Under the pieces are notes generated by a model. The model searched no databases. It worked only from the letters and a program-made list of their open reading frames with translations, and had not been told where the DNA came from. A stretch of 64,000 bases of DNA from an uncultured Candidatus Melainabacteria bacterium. GTDB taxonomy: Bacteria; Cyanobacteriota; Vampirovibrionia; Gastranaerophilales; Gastranaerophilaceae. The DNA is taken from contig CATJOM010000035.1 in assembly GCA_949741915.1 (NCBI GenBank), forward strand, positions 42,432 to 106,431. Direction: 5' to 3'. Positions 42,949-52,238 of the stretch are shown here, piece by piece. Numbering within the stretch: the first letter of the stretch is position 1; each line of letters opens with the position of its first letter. Made by a program: the position numbers and the translations under genes.

Positions 42949-44223
42949 TCAAACCCGCTTACCAGCAATTATTGGGCCTTTATATTTTTTGTATAATTGC
43001 ATAGTTTCATCTGATAGCTTTTTATCTGACATCATATAGCTAAAGCTTTCTGCTACAAACTCTTCTGGGTCGGTTTGCGCATACCATGAAATTCGTCCTG
43101 CAATTTTTTGCTCTTCAATGCTGTTTAAAAATTTTTGTTTTGATTTGTCAGATAAAATTCCAAGGCTTTTATCATAAAGATTTGCGCCAGTACTTAGGTG
43201 TTGAATGTGTCCCATCTCATGATAAAGCAAATCAAACGGCGAATTATGCCTGTTTGCTCCGCCTCTAATTGCAATTTTGGCCTCATTACAAACATTACCA
43301 AGAAATTTAATTTGGTCTTTTTTATCAAGCCTTAAAAATTCATTAATCTCAATTTTTATACCTTTTTCATCAAGTCTTTTTAGTGCAGATTCATTTTCAA
43401 GCATTGAATACAAGGCGCCCAATGGATTTGTGCCACATTTCATGCAATCTTCAAAATCATATAAAAGACCCAGCAACTCCATTCTTGAAAAGGATTCAGG
43501 CTCATTATTTAATTTTTCCCACACAGGGCTTAGCTCCATCGCTTTATCCTTTGCAGCTATAGCGGGAATATTAATTTTGCCATCAGAATTGCGCTCAAAG
43601 ATTTTGTTTGCAGAATCTGTAACTTTAACAAGAAGAGATTCTTTAGTTAATTCATCCTTATAAAATCTCATATCATTATTATGTATAACATAGGCAAGGG
43701 CATTATCACCTGGTTTTTCATTTGTAAAGCCTATTTTCTTTGGCATTCTTGCTTTACCCTTTAGTTTATTGTTAACATTCGTTAAACCTTCATTTACCCA
43801 GTTTGCAAATTCAAGATCATTATCAAAACTAAATTCTTTGATGCCAAAATTGTTTTTTGCAAATGTTATTGCTTCATCCATTGTCATTGCTTGCTTAAAA
43901 TCAATGTGTTCGGCAAAGTTTCCCAACGGCTTCTTATGAAAAAACAATATACCAGCTGCAGCGGCAAAAAGAGCAGCACCGGCTGCAATAAACATTTTCT
44001 TCTTATTTGATTTTTTGGAAGAGTCTTCAGACGCGTTTTGCCTAACAAATTTATCAGTCTTAAAATCATTATTAAGACTCGGAAGATTTTTAAGATCAAA
44101 CTGCGAGAATACATCTTTAATATTTTGCGTACTTGGCTGCACTGCAAAAGCCCTGGCTGAATGATTCTGAGCCCTGGTATTATATCCCAAATTTGCATTA
44201 TTTTGAAGATTAATGGTTGCCAT
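42949..44223 (-). CDS. Predicted membrane-anchored zinc metallopeptidase-like protein (424 aa)
   Basis: 424 aa, ATG at 44223. The N-terminus is Asn/Gln-rich (MATINLQNNANLGYNTRA) without a Sec signal; a basic patch and one hydrophobic helix (KKMFIAAGAALFAAAAGILF) lie at about residues 72-95. The C-terminal half holds Y-H-E-M-G-H-I-Q-H (~residue 333), the HExxH zinc motif, then D-P-E-E-F-V-A-E-S-F-S-Y near the end, whose Glu may be the third ligand. The peptidase family could not be named. Related in style to the poly-C peptidase at 60154. No ribosome site. Role unknown. Confidence 0.7.
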   Translation of the reverse strand: MATINLQNNANLGYNTRAQNHSARAFAVQPSTQNIKDVFSQFDLKNLPSLNNDFKTDKFVRQNASEDSSKKSNKKKMFIAAGAALFAAAAGILFFHKKPLGNFAEHIDFKQAMTMDEAITFAKNNFGIKEFSFDNDLEFANWVNEGLTNVNNKLKGKARMPKKIGFTNEKPGDNALAYVIHNNDMRFYKDELTKESLLVKVTDSANKIFERNSDGKINIPAIAAKDKAMELSPVWEKLNNEPESFSRMELLGLLYDFEDCMKCGTNPLGALYSMLENESALKRLDEKGIKIEINEFLRLDKKDQIKFLGNVCNEAKIAIRGGANRHNSPFDLLYHEMGHIQHLSTGANLYDKSLGILSDKSKQKFLNSIEEQKIAGRISWYAQTDPEEFVAESFSYMMSDKKLSDETMQLYKKYKGPIIAGKRV

Positions 44224-44392
44224 AAAATTACCAAATTGTATATTAATAAAAACATTTCGGGCATATTTTTTGACAATTTTGTAAAATTTTATTAAGTTTA
44301 ATCAAAATTTTATCCGTGTAACAAAATTTGACACGAAGGTTTGTTTTGTTGTGTAATTATTAGTGACTAGGCTTATTATCCGGATATTTTTA

Positions 44393-47300
44393 ATGCACAT
44401 AAAACGATTAGAAATCGATAATTTTAAATCCTTTGCAAATAAGGTCGAAATACCTTTTTTGCCAGGCTTTACAGCAATAGCAGGAATAAACGGCTCAGGC
44501 AAAAGCAACATTATTGACAGTGTATTATTTGCACTAGGGCTTTCTTCTGCAAGGGCATTAAGGTCCGAAAAAGGTGTTGCAGATTTAATTTCAACCCATA
44601 ATAACAGAAATGAAGCCCAGGTGAAGGTTGTATTTGATTTAGATGATGATATAGGAACAGAAATTTCCTTTGCCAGGAGGGTTAAAAAGAATTCATCTGG
44701 ATATGTTAGTACGTATTATTTAAATGATAAAAATGTGACGCTCACTCAAATGCACTCAGAGCTTGAAAAATATTCAATTACCCCAAACAGCTATAATGTT
44801 ATAATGCAAGGAGATGTTGTAAGCCTTGTAAACTGTTCAGCACTTGATAAAAGAAAATTTATAGACGAGGTTGCAGGAACGGCTGATTTTGACAGGAAAA
44901 TTGAGACTGCAACAGGAGAATTACAGGCAGTTGAAGAGAGGGTTAAAGAATCAAACCTTATTTTATCATCCATAGCTTCACGCCTTGAAGAATTAAAGGA
45001 AGAAAGGGAGACTGCGCTCAAATATCAGGAAATTAAGGTGCAAAAGGACGAACTTGAGGGGCAAATAACAACGGTTAAGTATTTTAATTTTAAAAAAATA
45101 CTTGAGATGGTGCATGAAAATATTCTAAAAGCTACAAAGGATAAGAAGAGGCAAGAGATTGAGGTTGAGAATAAACAAGCTGAAATAACCAAAAAGAAGG
45201 AAGAATATGATGAAATCTGTGCAAAGGTAAAGGCACAGGGCGAGGATAAACAGCTTGAAGTTAAAAAACTTGTTGAAGAAAAAAAGAGCGAAATTCAAAG
45301 AAGGAAAGATTCAATCCTTCATACTGATAAGGTTATAAATTCAAACAATAAGACAATTTATGCCGCACAGAATGCAATCGAAGAATTTAACAATAAAAAG
45401 ACACAAACAGAAAATGTAATTAAAGAAAAAGAAGCTTTAAAAGAGGAACTTGAAAAGAATCTCTCACTCAAAAAAGTAGAGCTTGATGGTATTTTAACAG
45501 AAGTTACAGGCTTAAATAAAACGGCAAATACATATATTGAAAAAAGGAATGTTCTAAGAAAAGAACTTGATATTCTAAAGGAGAATGAGAACAATCTCAT
45601 TAAGGAAAAACTTCCAAACGAAGCAAAACTTGAGAATTTAAAGAACGAACTTGATAATACCAATAAAGCAATAGAAGAGCTTAAAAAAAGAGGGGAGACC
45701 TTTGATGATGATAAGGATAAATTATCATCCCAGGTTGAAATTTTAACTAAAGAACTTGATGAATTAAAGGTTTTACAAAAAATTGTCTTTGATGATATTG
45801 ATAAGACTAAAACTCAAATTCAGGATGATATCCATTCTATTCAGCTTGCAAATAAAAAAATTGCACAGCTTGAAGCCAATAGACAGGCATTTAAAACTTT
45901 CGGACTGGGAGCTGGGGTTGAAACTATTATGCAGAGTAATCTTTCGGGCGTTCATGCACCATTAAGCCAGCTTGCCGATGTTGATTCAGAATATACAGAT
46001 GCCATAAATGAAGCACTTGGCGCAAGAAGCAGGTTTGTAATTGTTGAGGATGAAAACGTTGCAAGTAGGGCAATTGAATTATTAAAATCCCAAGGACGCG
46101 ACAGGGCAACGTTTCTACCACTAAATAAACTTAAACCTGCGCCAAACAACCTTCCTATGCCAAAGGGAGATGGGGTTATTGATTTTGCCATAAATTTGAT
46201 TGATTTTGATGATAAATATCTTAAAGCCTTCTTTTTTGCACTGGGTGAAACGCTTGTTGTTCAAAATATGCAGGCTGCAAAAAAATTAATGGGAAGATAC
46301 AGAATAGTTACACTTGATGGTGAGATATTTGAAAAATCAGGCGCAATTACAGGCGGCGCCAAAAGAAAAAACATGCCAGCATTTGGCAAAGCTGATGATA
46401 GAGAGCTTAATAACTACAAAGAAAGACTAAAAGAGCTTGAAAATGCTTATAGGGAACGTGAAAATAAGAGAATTGCGCTTGAGAAAAAATTTGAAAAAAT
46501 AAGGGCAGATTATTCTAATGCACTAAATTCGCTGCAAGCAGCAAAATATGAATACTCTCAACTAATAAAAAGTCATGAACAGTTTGAAAATATTATTGAA
46601 GAAAAATTAAAAAGAATAAATGAAATTGCACCCGAAATTAAAAAAACAGAAGCACTTCTTGATAAGTTTGAAGAAAAACATATAGAAATCGCCGATAAAA
46701 TAACATCAATACAGACAGAAGTGGTTGAGGTTGAAAAATTTATTGATGAGGGCGCCCTTAAAAAACTGCAGGAGATGACTCAGGGGGTTGAGAATGAAAT
46801 AAAAGAATTTGAAAAGAAAATTCTCAATACCGAAAATGAAATCTTGAAGGATACCCAAACAATTTTATTTAATGATAAAATGATAGAACAGAAAGAACTC
46901 GATATCAAAAAATTGTCATCAGATAATATTGGCCTGACCGAAGACAGGAAAAGGTATGATAGTGAAATTGCAGAAATTTCCGTTATCCTAAAAGGTTTAG
47001 AGGAAGAAGTTGTAGAACTTGGCAAAAACCTTGTAGAACTTCAAAATTTAAGACAAAAGGCTTCCGATGAAATGCTTGAAGCACAGAATGCAAAGAATAT
47101 TCTTGAGAATGAGATTGAGAGGATTCAGGATTCAATCGAAAGCTTCAAGACAAGACGAAACGAGATAGAGCCGCAGTTAAATGAAATAATTGAGGAATTA
47201 AAACTTAAGAATGTTAAGACGGATGAACTTATTCCAACAGAGGTTTCAATTGAGGAGATAACAGGTAAAATCCAGAAGCTGCAGAAAAGAATGGATGATA

Positions 47301-47902
47301 TGCAGCCTGTTAATATGAAGGCGATAGATGATTATGATATCGTATTAAACAGAGAAAGAGAACTGAATGCAAAAATAGAAACCCTGGAGAATGAAAAGAA
47401 CGAGATTGAAAACAGAATGACAGGGTATGAAACCCTAAAAAAAGAAACTTTTCTTCATACATTTAATTCTGTGAATGAACATTTTAAGGTAATATTTACA
47501 GAATTAACAGACGGCAGCGGCGAATTGATACTTGAAAATCCTGAAAATCCTTTCCTTGGCGGGCTAACGGTTGAAGGCAGACAAAAGAACAAGGAAAAAC
47601 AAAAGCTTGCTGGAATGAGCGGCGGAGAAAAGACCCTTATGGCGTTATCTTTAGTATTTGCAGTGCAAAGGCACATGCCAGCCCCATTTTATGCCCTTGA
47701 TGAGGTGGATGCAGCACTTGACGGATTTAATGTTGAAAGAATTGCAAAGATGATAAATACAAATTCAGGACACACGCAATTTGTTGTAATAAGCCAAAGG
47801 TCACAGATGATTGAGGCAGCAGACAGGATGATAGGCGTTACCCAAAAAGATAAGGGCAAGACAATGATTTCAGGAATCAAGCTGAACAAACAGGCAAGCT
47901 AG
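44393..47902 (+). CDS. smc: Chromosome partition protein SMC
   Basis: 1169 aa from ATG at 44393. Walker A G-I-N-G-S-G-K-S-N (31-39), long coiled coil, hinge region near residues 500-660 (Q-S-N-L-S-G-V-H-A-P-L... to S-G-A-I-T-G-G), second coiled coil, ABC signature K-L-A-G-M-S-G-G-E-K and Walker B Y-A-L-D-E-V-D-A-A-L-D. The dimer entraps DNA and works with ScpA/ScpB encoded right behind. An in-frame GTG at 44363 adds 10 residues but no relative needs them. Stop overlaps the AGGA of scpA. Confidence 0.97.
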   Translation: MHIKRLEIDNFKSFANKVEIPFLPGFTAIAGINGSGKSNIIDSVLFALGLSSARALRSEKGVADLISTHNNRNEAQVKVVFDLDDDIGTEISFARRVKKNSSGYVSTYYLNDKNVTLTQMHSELEKYSITPNSYNVIMQGDVVSLVNCSALDKRKFIDEVAGTADFDRKIETATGELQAVEERVKESNLILSSIASRLEELKEERETALKYQEIKVQKDELEGQITTVKYFNFKKILEMVHENILKATKDKKRQEIEVENKQAEITKKKEEYDEICAKVKAQGEDKQLEVKKLVEEKKSEIQRRKDSILHTDKVINSNNKTIYAAQNAIEEFNNKKTQTENVIKEKEALKEELEKNLSLKKVELDGILTEVTGLNKTANTYIEKRNVLRKELDILKENENNLIKEKLPNEAKLENLKNELDNTNKAIEELKKRGETFDDDKDKLSSQVEILTKELDELKVLQKIVFDDIDKTKTQIQDDIHSIQLANKKIAQLEANRQAFKTFGLGAGVETIMQSNLSGVHAPLSQLADVDSEYTDAINEALGARSRFVIVEDENVASRAIELLKSQGRDRATFLPLNKLKPAPNNLPMPKGDGVIDFAINLIDFDDKYLKAFFFALGETLVVQNMQAAKKLMGRYRIVTLDGEIFEKSGAITGGAKRKNMPAFGKADDRELNNYKERLKELENAYRERENKRIALEKKFEKIRADYSNALNSLQAAKYEYSQLIKSHEQFENIIEEKLKRINEIAPEIKKTEALLDKFEEKHIEIADKITSIQTEVVEVEKFIDEGALKKLQEMTQGVENEIKEFEKKILNTENEILKDTQTILFNDKMIEQKELDIKKLSSDNIGLTEDRKRYDSEIAEISVILKGLEEEVVELGKNLVELQNLRQKASDEMLEAQNAKNILENEIERIQDSIESFKTRRNEIEPQLNEIIEELKLKNVKTDELIPTEVSIEEITGKIQKLQKRMDDMQPVNMKAIDDYDIVLNRERELNAKIETLENEKNEIENRMTGYETLKKETFLHTFNSVNEHFKVIFTELTDGSGELILENPENPFLGGLTVEGRQKNKEKQKLAGMSGGEKTLMALSLVFAVQRHMPAPFYALDEVDAALDGFNVERIAKMINTNSGHTQFVVISQRSQMIEAADRMIGVTQKDKGKTMISGIKLNKQAS

Positions 47903-47910
47903 GAACATAA

Positions 47911-48906
47911 ATGAACAACACTGTAAATTTTTATAATAATACAAATAAGAATGAGGTCTTTAACCAGACAGGCGTGTATTCGAATTATGAATATGAGATG
48001 ATTTCATCTGTTTCAAACGCATCAGAAAATCCTTTTGATGCTATTGAAATTATTGTAGATATGGCAAAGACAGGTAAAATTGACCCATGGAACATTGATA
48101 TTGTAAAAGTTTATGATGAATATATGAAAAAACTGCAGGAATTAAACGAAAGTAACAACCTTAAGTTTGTCGGAAGGGCGTTTGTTTTTGCATCAATACT
48201 ATTAAACTTAAAATCAAAGGTTTTATCAGGAATCAGCCTTTCTGATTTTGAGCCAGAGCCAGATTTTGATGATACATTGGATGGTAGCTTTGACGATGGT
48301 TTTGGCGGGTATGACGGCGAACAACTTCAAATTCCATCTTCAAACATTATATCCTTTGATGAAGTTTTGCAGAGAAGAACCAGTACAAAATTAAACAGAA
48401 ACAGGGGTGTTACATTAAACGATTTAATTCGTCATTTAGAATTTTATGAGCAGCTTGAAAAAAAGAGGGCGCTAAAAAATACACTTGAAAGGCAAAAACG
48501 GCGTCTTAGCAAGAATTATTCAAAACTATCAACTACCGATATCCTTGATATGACACAGGATGAGTATATTGAGGATTTGGTTGAAAAGATGGAGCAAAAC
48601 CTAAATAAAATCTTGGAAAGGGAAGAAAAGATTGAGATTAGGGAATTAACCCTTCTTGGGTTTAGTCGTCCAGCTGCTTATATTGCTGTATTATATCTTT
48701 CTGCATATGGCAAGTTTGATATCTATCAGGAAGAATTTTATGGCGATTTATTTGTGACATTACCACAGAAAAAGATGAATAATGATGCTAATTCAGAGCT
48801 TGAAAAAATTATTGATACAACAACAGCACAGATAGTACAAACACTTAATAGTAAACTTAAAGCAGCCAGCGCAAATGCAGTCGGAGGAGAAAAATATGCC
48901 GGCTGA
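47911..48906 (+). CDS. scpA: Segregation and condensation protein A (kleisin)
   Basis: 331 aa, ATG at 47911, eight bases after the smc stop. N-terminal helical domain starts P-F-D-A-I-E-I-I-V-D-M-A-K-T-G-K-I-D-P-W-N-I-D-I-V, the kleisin signature that binds the SMC neck; a long linker (~110-160) is acidic; the C-terminal winged helix (E-I-R-E-L-T-L-L-G-F-S-R) caps the SMC head. Overlaps the scpB start. Longer than the usual ~250 because of a poorly conserved acidic linker and a Ser/Asn/Ala-rich tail. Confidence 0.95.
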   Translation: MNNTVNFYNNTNKNEVFNQTGVYSNYEYEMISSVSNASENPFDAIEIIVDMAKTGKIDPWNIDIVKVYDEYMKKLQELNESNNLKFVGRAFVFASILLNLKSKVLSGISLSDFEPEPDFDDTLDGSFDDGFGGYDGEQLQIPSSNIISFDEVLQRRTSTKLNRNRGVTLNDLIRHLEFYEQLEKKRALKNTLERQKRRLSKNYSKLSTTDILDMTQDEYIEDLVEKMEQNLNKILEREEKIEIRELTLLGFSRPAAYIAVLYLSAYGKFDIYQEEFYGDLFVTLPQKKMNNDANSELEKIIDTTTAQIVQTLNSKLKAASANAVGGEKYAG

Positions 48907-49450
48907 AGACGATATTTTAATCGACGAAGAAAAAAAGGACCCAAGAGCCCTCTTGAAGGCCAAGGTAGAGGCCGTTTTGTTTGTCACGGCGCGGGCTATG
49001 CAGCCTATTGAAATATCAGAACTTTTAAAGGTGCCCGAAGAAGATATTGAAAATGCATTGCTGGATTTAATGTTTGATTACTCATCAAGAGATGGTGCGC
49101 TTGAAATTGATGATGAGGACGGGTATATTATCCAGGTAAGGTCAGAACATCTTGATATAGTAGAAAAGCTTTGTCCCGTGGAATTAAAGCCTGCCGTTGT
49201 AAAAACATTGACAATAATTGCCCTAAAGGAGCCCATAAGGCAGTCTTATCTAAAGGAATTAAGGTCAAACGCTTATGAACATGTTGCGGAACTATTAGAA
49301 AAAGGTCTTATATCAAGAACCAAGGACAAAAACGGACGCTCATATAACCTTAAAACCACACCTAAATTTGCAGAATATTTTAAATTAAAGGGAGATGCCA
49401 AAACCCTTGCAAAGCTTCTTGATACAACAAAACAGCTTAAGGATTTGTAG
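48896..49450 (+). CDS. scpB: Segregation and condensation protein B
   Basis: 184 aa from ATG at 48896, six bases after GGAGGAG and inside the last codons of scpA. Two tandem winged helices: L-K-A-K-V-E-A-V-L-F-V-T-A-R-A and K-P-A-V-V-K-T-L-T-I-I-A-L-K-E-P-I, followed by G-L-I-S-R-T-K-D-K-N-G-R. It binds the ScpA linker as a dimer. Completes the SMC condensin. Confidence 0.95.
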   Translation: MPAEDDILIDEEKKDPRALLKAKVEAVLFVTARAMQPIEISELLKVPEEDIENALLDLMFDYSSRDGALEIDDEDGYIIQVRSEHLDIVEKLCPVELKPAVVKTLTIIALKEPIRQSYLKELRSNAYEHVAELLEKGLISRTKDKNGRSYNLKTTPKFAEYFKLKGDAKTLAKLLDTTKQLKDL

Positions 49451-49616
49451 TGTCGCAGCACTATTGTTGTCATCTTTATGTTTAACCCATAAACCGCCAC
49501 ATGAGAACGCAGCTGGCGCAAAATTAAGCTTTCTACAATCAGAGACAAAAAATCAGGGCAATATTTATAGGCCAATCAGTGTAAATATAATATAGATAAG
49601 TCTAGAATAACACCAC

Positions 49617-49646
49617 TTGCTTTTTTATATTCTTTTTTAGTATAAT
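49617..49646 (+). promoter_or_regulatory. Promoter of the ferredoxin gene
   Basis: TTGCTT at 49617-49622, 18-base spacer, TATAAT at 49641-49646. The start would lie near 49653, giving a ~46-base leader containing TTAAGGAG. The stretch 49451-49616 behind scpB has no clear gene. Confidence 0.65.
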
Positions 49647-49698
49647 TCAGTAAAATAGACAAATTTGTTTTACTAATTAAATTTAAGGAGTTATTTCA

Positions 49699-49878
49699 AT
49701 GAAAGTTAAAATTGAAGAAGGATGCATAGCTTGCGGCGCTTGCGAATCTTTTTGTGCAGATGTTTTTAAAGTAGAAGATGTTGCTACAGTTAATGAAGCA
49801 AACATTGCAGGAAACGAAGATGCTATTAAAGAAGCAGCTGAAGCTTGCCCTGTTTCTGTTATTATTGTTGAAGAATAA
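49699..49878 (+). CDS. Small ferredoxin, single [4Fe-4S] cluster (59 aa)
   Basis: 59 aa, acidic, ATG at 49699 after AAGGAG. Cysteines at 9, 12, 15 and 50 (C-I-A-C-G-A-C and A-C-P-V-S) fit one [4Fe-4S] cluster, with an extra Cys19 where two-cluster ferredoxins have the CP. It shuttles electrons in the cytoplasm, for example to hydrogenase or oxidoreductases. Stands alone between its own promoter and terminator. Confidence 0.93.
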   Translation: MKVKIEEGCIACGACESFCADVFKVEDVATVNEANIAGNEDAIKEAAEACPVSVIIVEE

Positions 49879-49899
49879 TTATTTTCAATAAATTCATCA

Positions 49900-49938
49900 A
49901 ACGCCAAAAACTTGCATAGTTTTTGGCGTTTTAATTTT
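49900..49938 (+). terminator. Rho-independent terminator of the ferredoxin gene
   Basis: ACGCCAAAAACT pairs with AGTTTTTGGCGT (loop TGCAT), followed by TTTAATTTT. Confidence 0.9.
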
Positions 49939-50040
49939 ACAAATTTTATAAAGATTTGATTCTACCTAGGTTTAATTAAATCTTACCAAAACCACTCACA
50001 TCCACAAACAGTGCCAATAAGCCTTAATATGATTATCCTC

Positions 50041-52167
50041 TTACGAAGCTGTCTGATTGTAACTAGTCTGGTTTTGATTACCATCAGGTGAAACAAAAAT
50101 AATATTTTCTATCTTATCTTTGTATGGATTAATATAATCATCAAATGTTGTAACCGAAGCCTTTGCGTTTTCATCAAGACCTCTATGGCTTCTATATGTT
50201 TTATTCAGACCACCGCATATTTTCTTGATTACAGCACCAGCAAGAAGGCTTACAGCCATTGATTTTCCACCGCTTATATTTTTAATTGCACAAAGAAGGT
50301 TTGTGCCAATTGTACCAAGAAGCGGGGCGCCTGTTGTCAAAGTCAGGCTCACCCTTTCATCATTGTTTTCAGCCTGTGCTGCATAAACACCAAATATTGC
50401 AGATGAACCTATAAGAGTCATAAAGTCTGTTGGGGCTGACCCGCAGTTTATATCCCTTAATTTATCAAGCATATCATTAGCTTCCGCATTACTTGCAGTC
50501 TTTATAGCCGTTTCAAAAGAATTATGCTGTTTAAGTAAATTGTTATATGATTCTTTATCAAGCACCTTGCTTAAAACATCCATGATTTCTTCTGTTGTTC
50601 CGCCGTTTATTTTTCCTGAAAACTCTTGTTTAATGCCATTAAGACCTTTTATTACTTTTTCACTATTCTTGTTACCGCCTTTATTTAAAAGTGAAATTAT
50701 ATCATCAACATGGGACGAAATCTCGTCCTGCACATTTTTCGGCACAGTTGAACCACTATAGACTGTTTTTGAAGTATCGCTAAATAATTTTATTAATTCG
50801 TCAAATTTATTATAAACGTCAATATCATCTACTCCAACAGTTTTTCTTAAGTCGAGCACTGTCTGTTTGTTTTCATCAAGCAATGTATTAGCGTTTCTTG
50901 TGATTTTATCTACTGCTTCTTTAATGTGCGAAGCATATCTTTCCTTATCTTTTTGCACTATGTTACCTGCAACAGAATGTGTAAGCAACTCTGATTTTTT
51001 GCCATGCATTTTCTCAATAAAACCATCGGTAGCAAGTTTGGTTAAATTTGAGCCTCCTATATTTTCTGCAAGAAGGAAGTCATATTCTTGAATCCTCTTT
51101 TCAATATCTGTTTTTGATGTCAGGTTTGAAACATCTTTATTAAAGTTTGAGAGATTTGTTCTTAATATTTCTATACATTCTCGAAGAGTTAGCTCTTTTC
51201 CGTTTATTATGTATTTTTGTTCCTTATTTCCAGTTTTTTCAAGTTTTTCTATTAAATCTGAAGCTGCATTTGAAAAGGCATCAGCCCTTTCTTTGGCATG
51301 GGCATAACTTGACATGGTGCCCTTTCTGCTTGAATCTCTATAAATTTTTGTTGTTTTTTCATCAAGTTTATGATATAAACCACCTAGTTTTCCGATGGTA
51401 GCTCTGTATATTTCAAAGGCCTTTTTCTTAAAACCTGTCATATTTGATGTATCGACATTTTTTCCTGAGATTTTATCTGCAACATTTCTTGTAAGAACAT
51501 CCTTGCCATTTATAATATTTTCCATAACAGCAGACAGATTTGCCGCTTTATTATCACGCAAATCATAAAATTTTCTTAATGTATTATCAAATTTATCATT
51601 TCCCATTTTGTTGCGAAGCATTTTAAGACTGCCCTCAAACCCCTTAGATGCAGCACTTGTTATATGTTTTACAGCATTCTTGCCAGCTTTTGTTTTTCCA
51701 AAAAGGGAGCAGACTGCAAGGAATACAATACTAGCAAGGGATACGGCTGCAATTTTTGCCTTTTTAGTTCTTCCCTGTTTGCTATTTTCAATAGAGATGG
51801 AATCATTATCCCTGCCTGCATTTTGAACATTTTGCGGTATGCCTGGTACAAGCGTTTTTGGTGTTTGATGTGAAATTTGAACAACATCATTTGTTGGTCC
51901 AGCTTGTATAACAGGCGTATTTTTGGAAACTAAAGGAGGGCTTTGGATAGCACCCTGAGGCCCATTTGAAGGAATTTGTCCTGAATTTTGCCCAGGTTTT
52001 TGCATGCCGGTTTGCAAAGAATTACCTTCTTGTCCCTGATTAGGCTGAGCAGGAGCATTTGCCACAGCAGGATTTTGCTGAGCGTTTTTTGTATTTTTCA
52101 GATACTCTTTTAACAGTTCGCTCATTTGAGGCTTTTGATTTATTAAATTGCTTCCTGGGGTAATCAT
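50041..52167 (-). CDS. Large helical hypothetical with disordered Gln/Pro-rich N-terminus (708 aa)
   Basis: 708 aa from ATG at 52167. Residues 1-120 are Gln/Asn/Pro-rich and probably unfolded; a membrane helix (AKIAAVSLASIVFLAVCSLF) lies at ~139-158; then long amphipathic, coiled-coil-like helices (residues ~170-560), and a second hydrophobic region near ~610-680 (ALIGSSAIF-like, TLTTGAPLLGTIGTNLL, KSMAVSLLAGAVI). No catalytic motif. The layout (membrane hairpins plus long helices) resembles the 688-aa protein at 11072. Function unknown. Confidence 0.7.
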   Translation of the reverse strand: MITPGSNLINQKPQMSELLKEYLKNTKNAQQNPAVANAPAQPNQGQEGNSLQTGMQKPGQNSGQIPSNGPQGAIQSPPLVSKNTPVIQAGPTNDVVQISHQTPKTLVPGIPQNVQNAGRDNDSISIENSKQGRTKKAKIAAVSLASIVFLAVCSLFGKTKAGKNAVKHITSAASKGFEGSLKMLRNKMGNDKFDNTLRKFYDLRDNKAANLSAVMENIINGKDVLTRNVADKISGKNVDTSNMTGFKKKAFEIYRATIGKLGGLYHKLDEKTTKIYRDSSRKGTMSSYAHAKERADAFSNAASDLIEKLEKTGNKEQKYIINGKELTLRECIEILRTNLSNFNKDVSNLTSKTDIEKRIQEYDFLLAENIGGSNLTKLATDGFIEKMHGKKSELLTHSVAGNIVQKDKERYASHIKEAVDKITRNANTLLDENKQTVLDLRKTVGVDDIDVYNKFDELIKLFSDTSKTVYSGSTVPKNVQDEISSHVDDIISLLNKGGNKNSEKVIKGLNGIKQEFSGKINGGTTEEIMDVLSKVLDKESYNNLLKQHNSFETAIKTASNAEANDMLDKLRDINCGSAPTDFMTLIGSSAIFGVYAAQAENNDERVSLTLTTGAPLLGTIGTNLLCAIKNISGGKSMAVSLLAGAVIKKICGGLNKTYRSHRGLDENAKASVTTFDDYINPYKDKIENIIFVSPDGNQNQTSYNQTAS

Positions 52168-52238
52168 TTTTGCGCCTTAATGCCTTACTTATATTAATCT
52201 TTATATTTTATTAAAAACACAAAAATGAAAAAAATTGC

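Noticed and set aside
49395..49595. Open frame behind scpB ending in a secretory-looking SVAALLLSSLCLTH segment
   Set aside because: It has no start with a proper ribosome site; its first half overlaps scpB, and the hydrophobic piece lacks an n-region.
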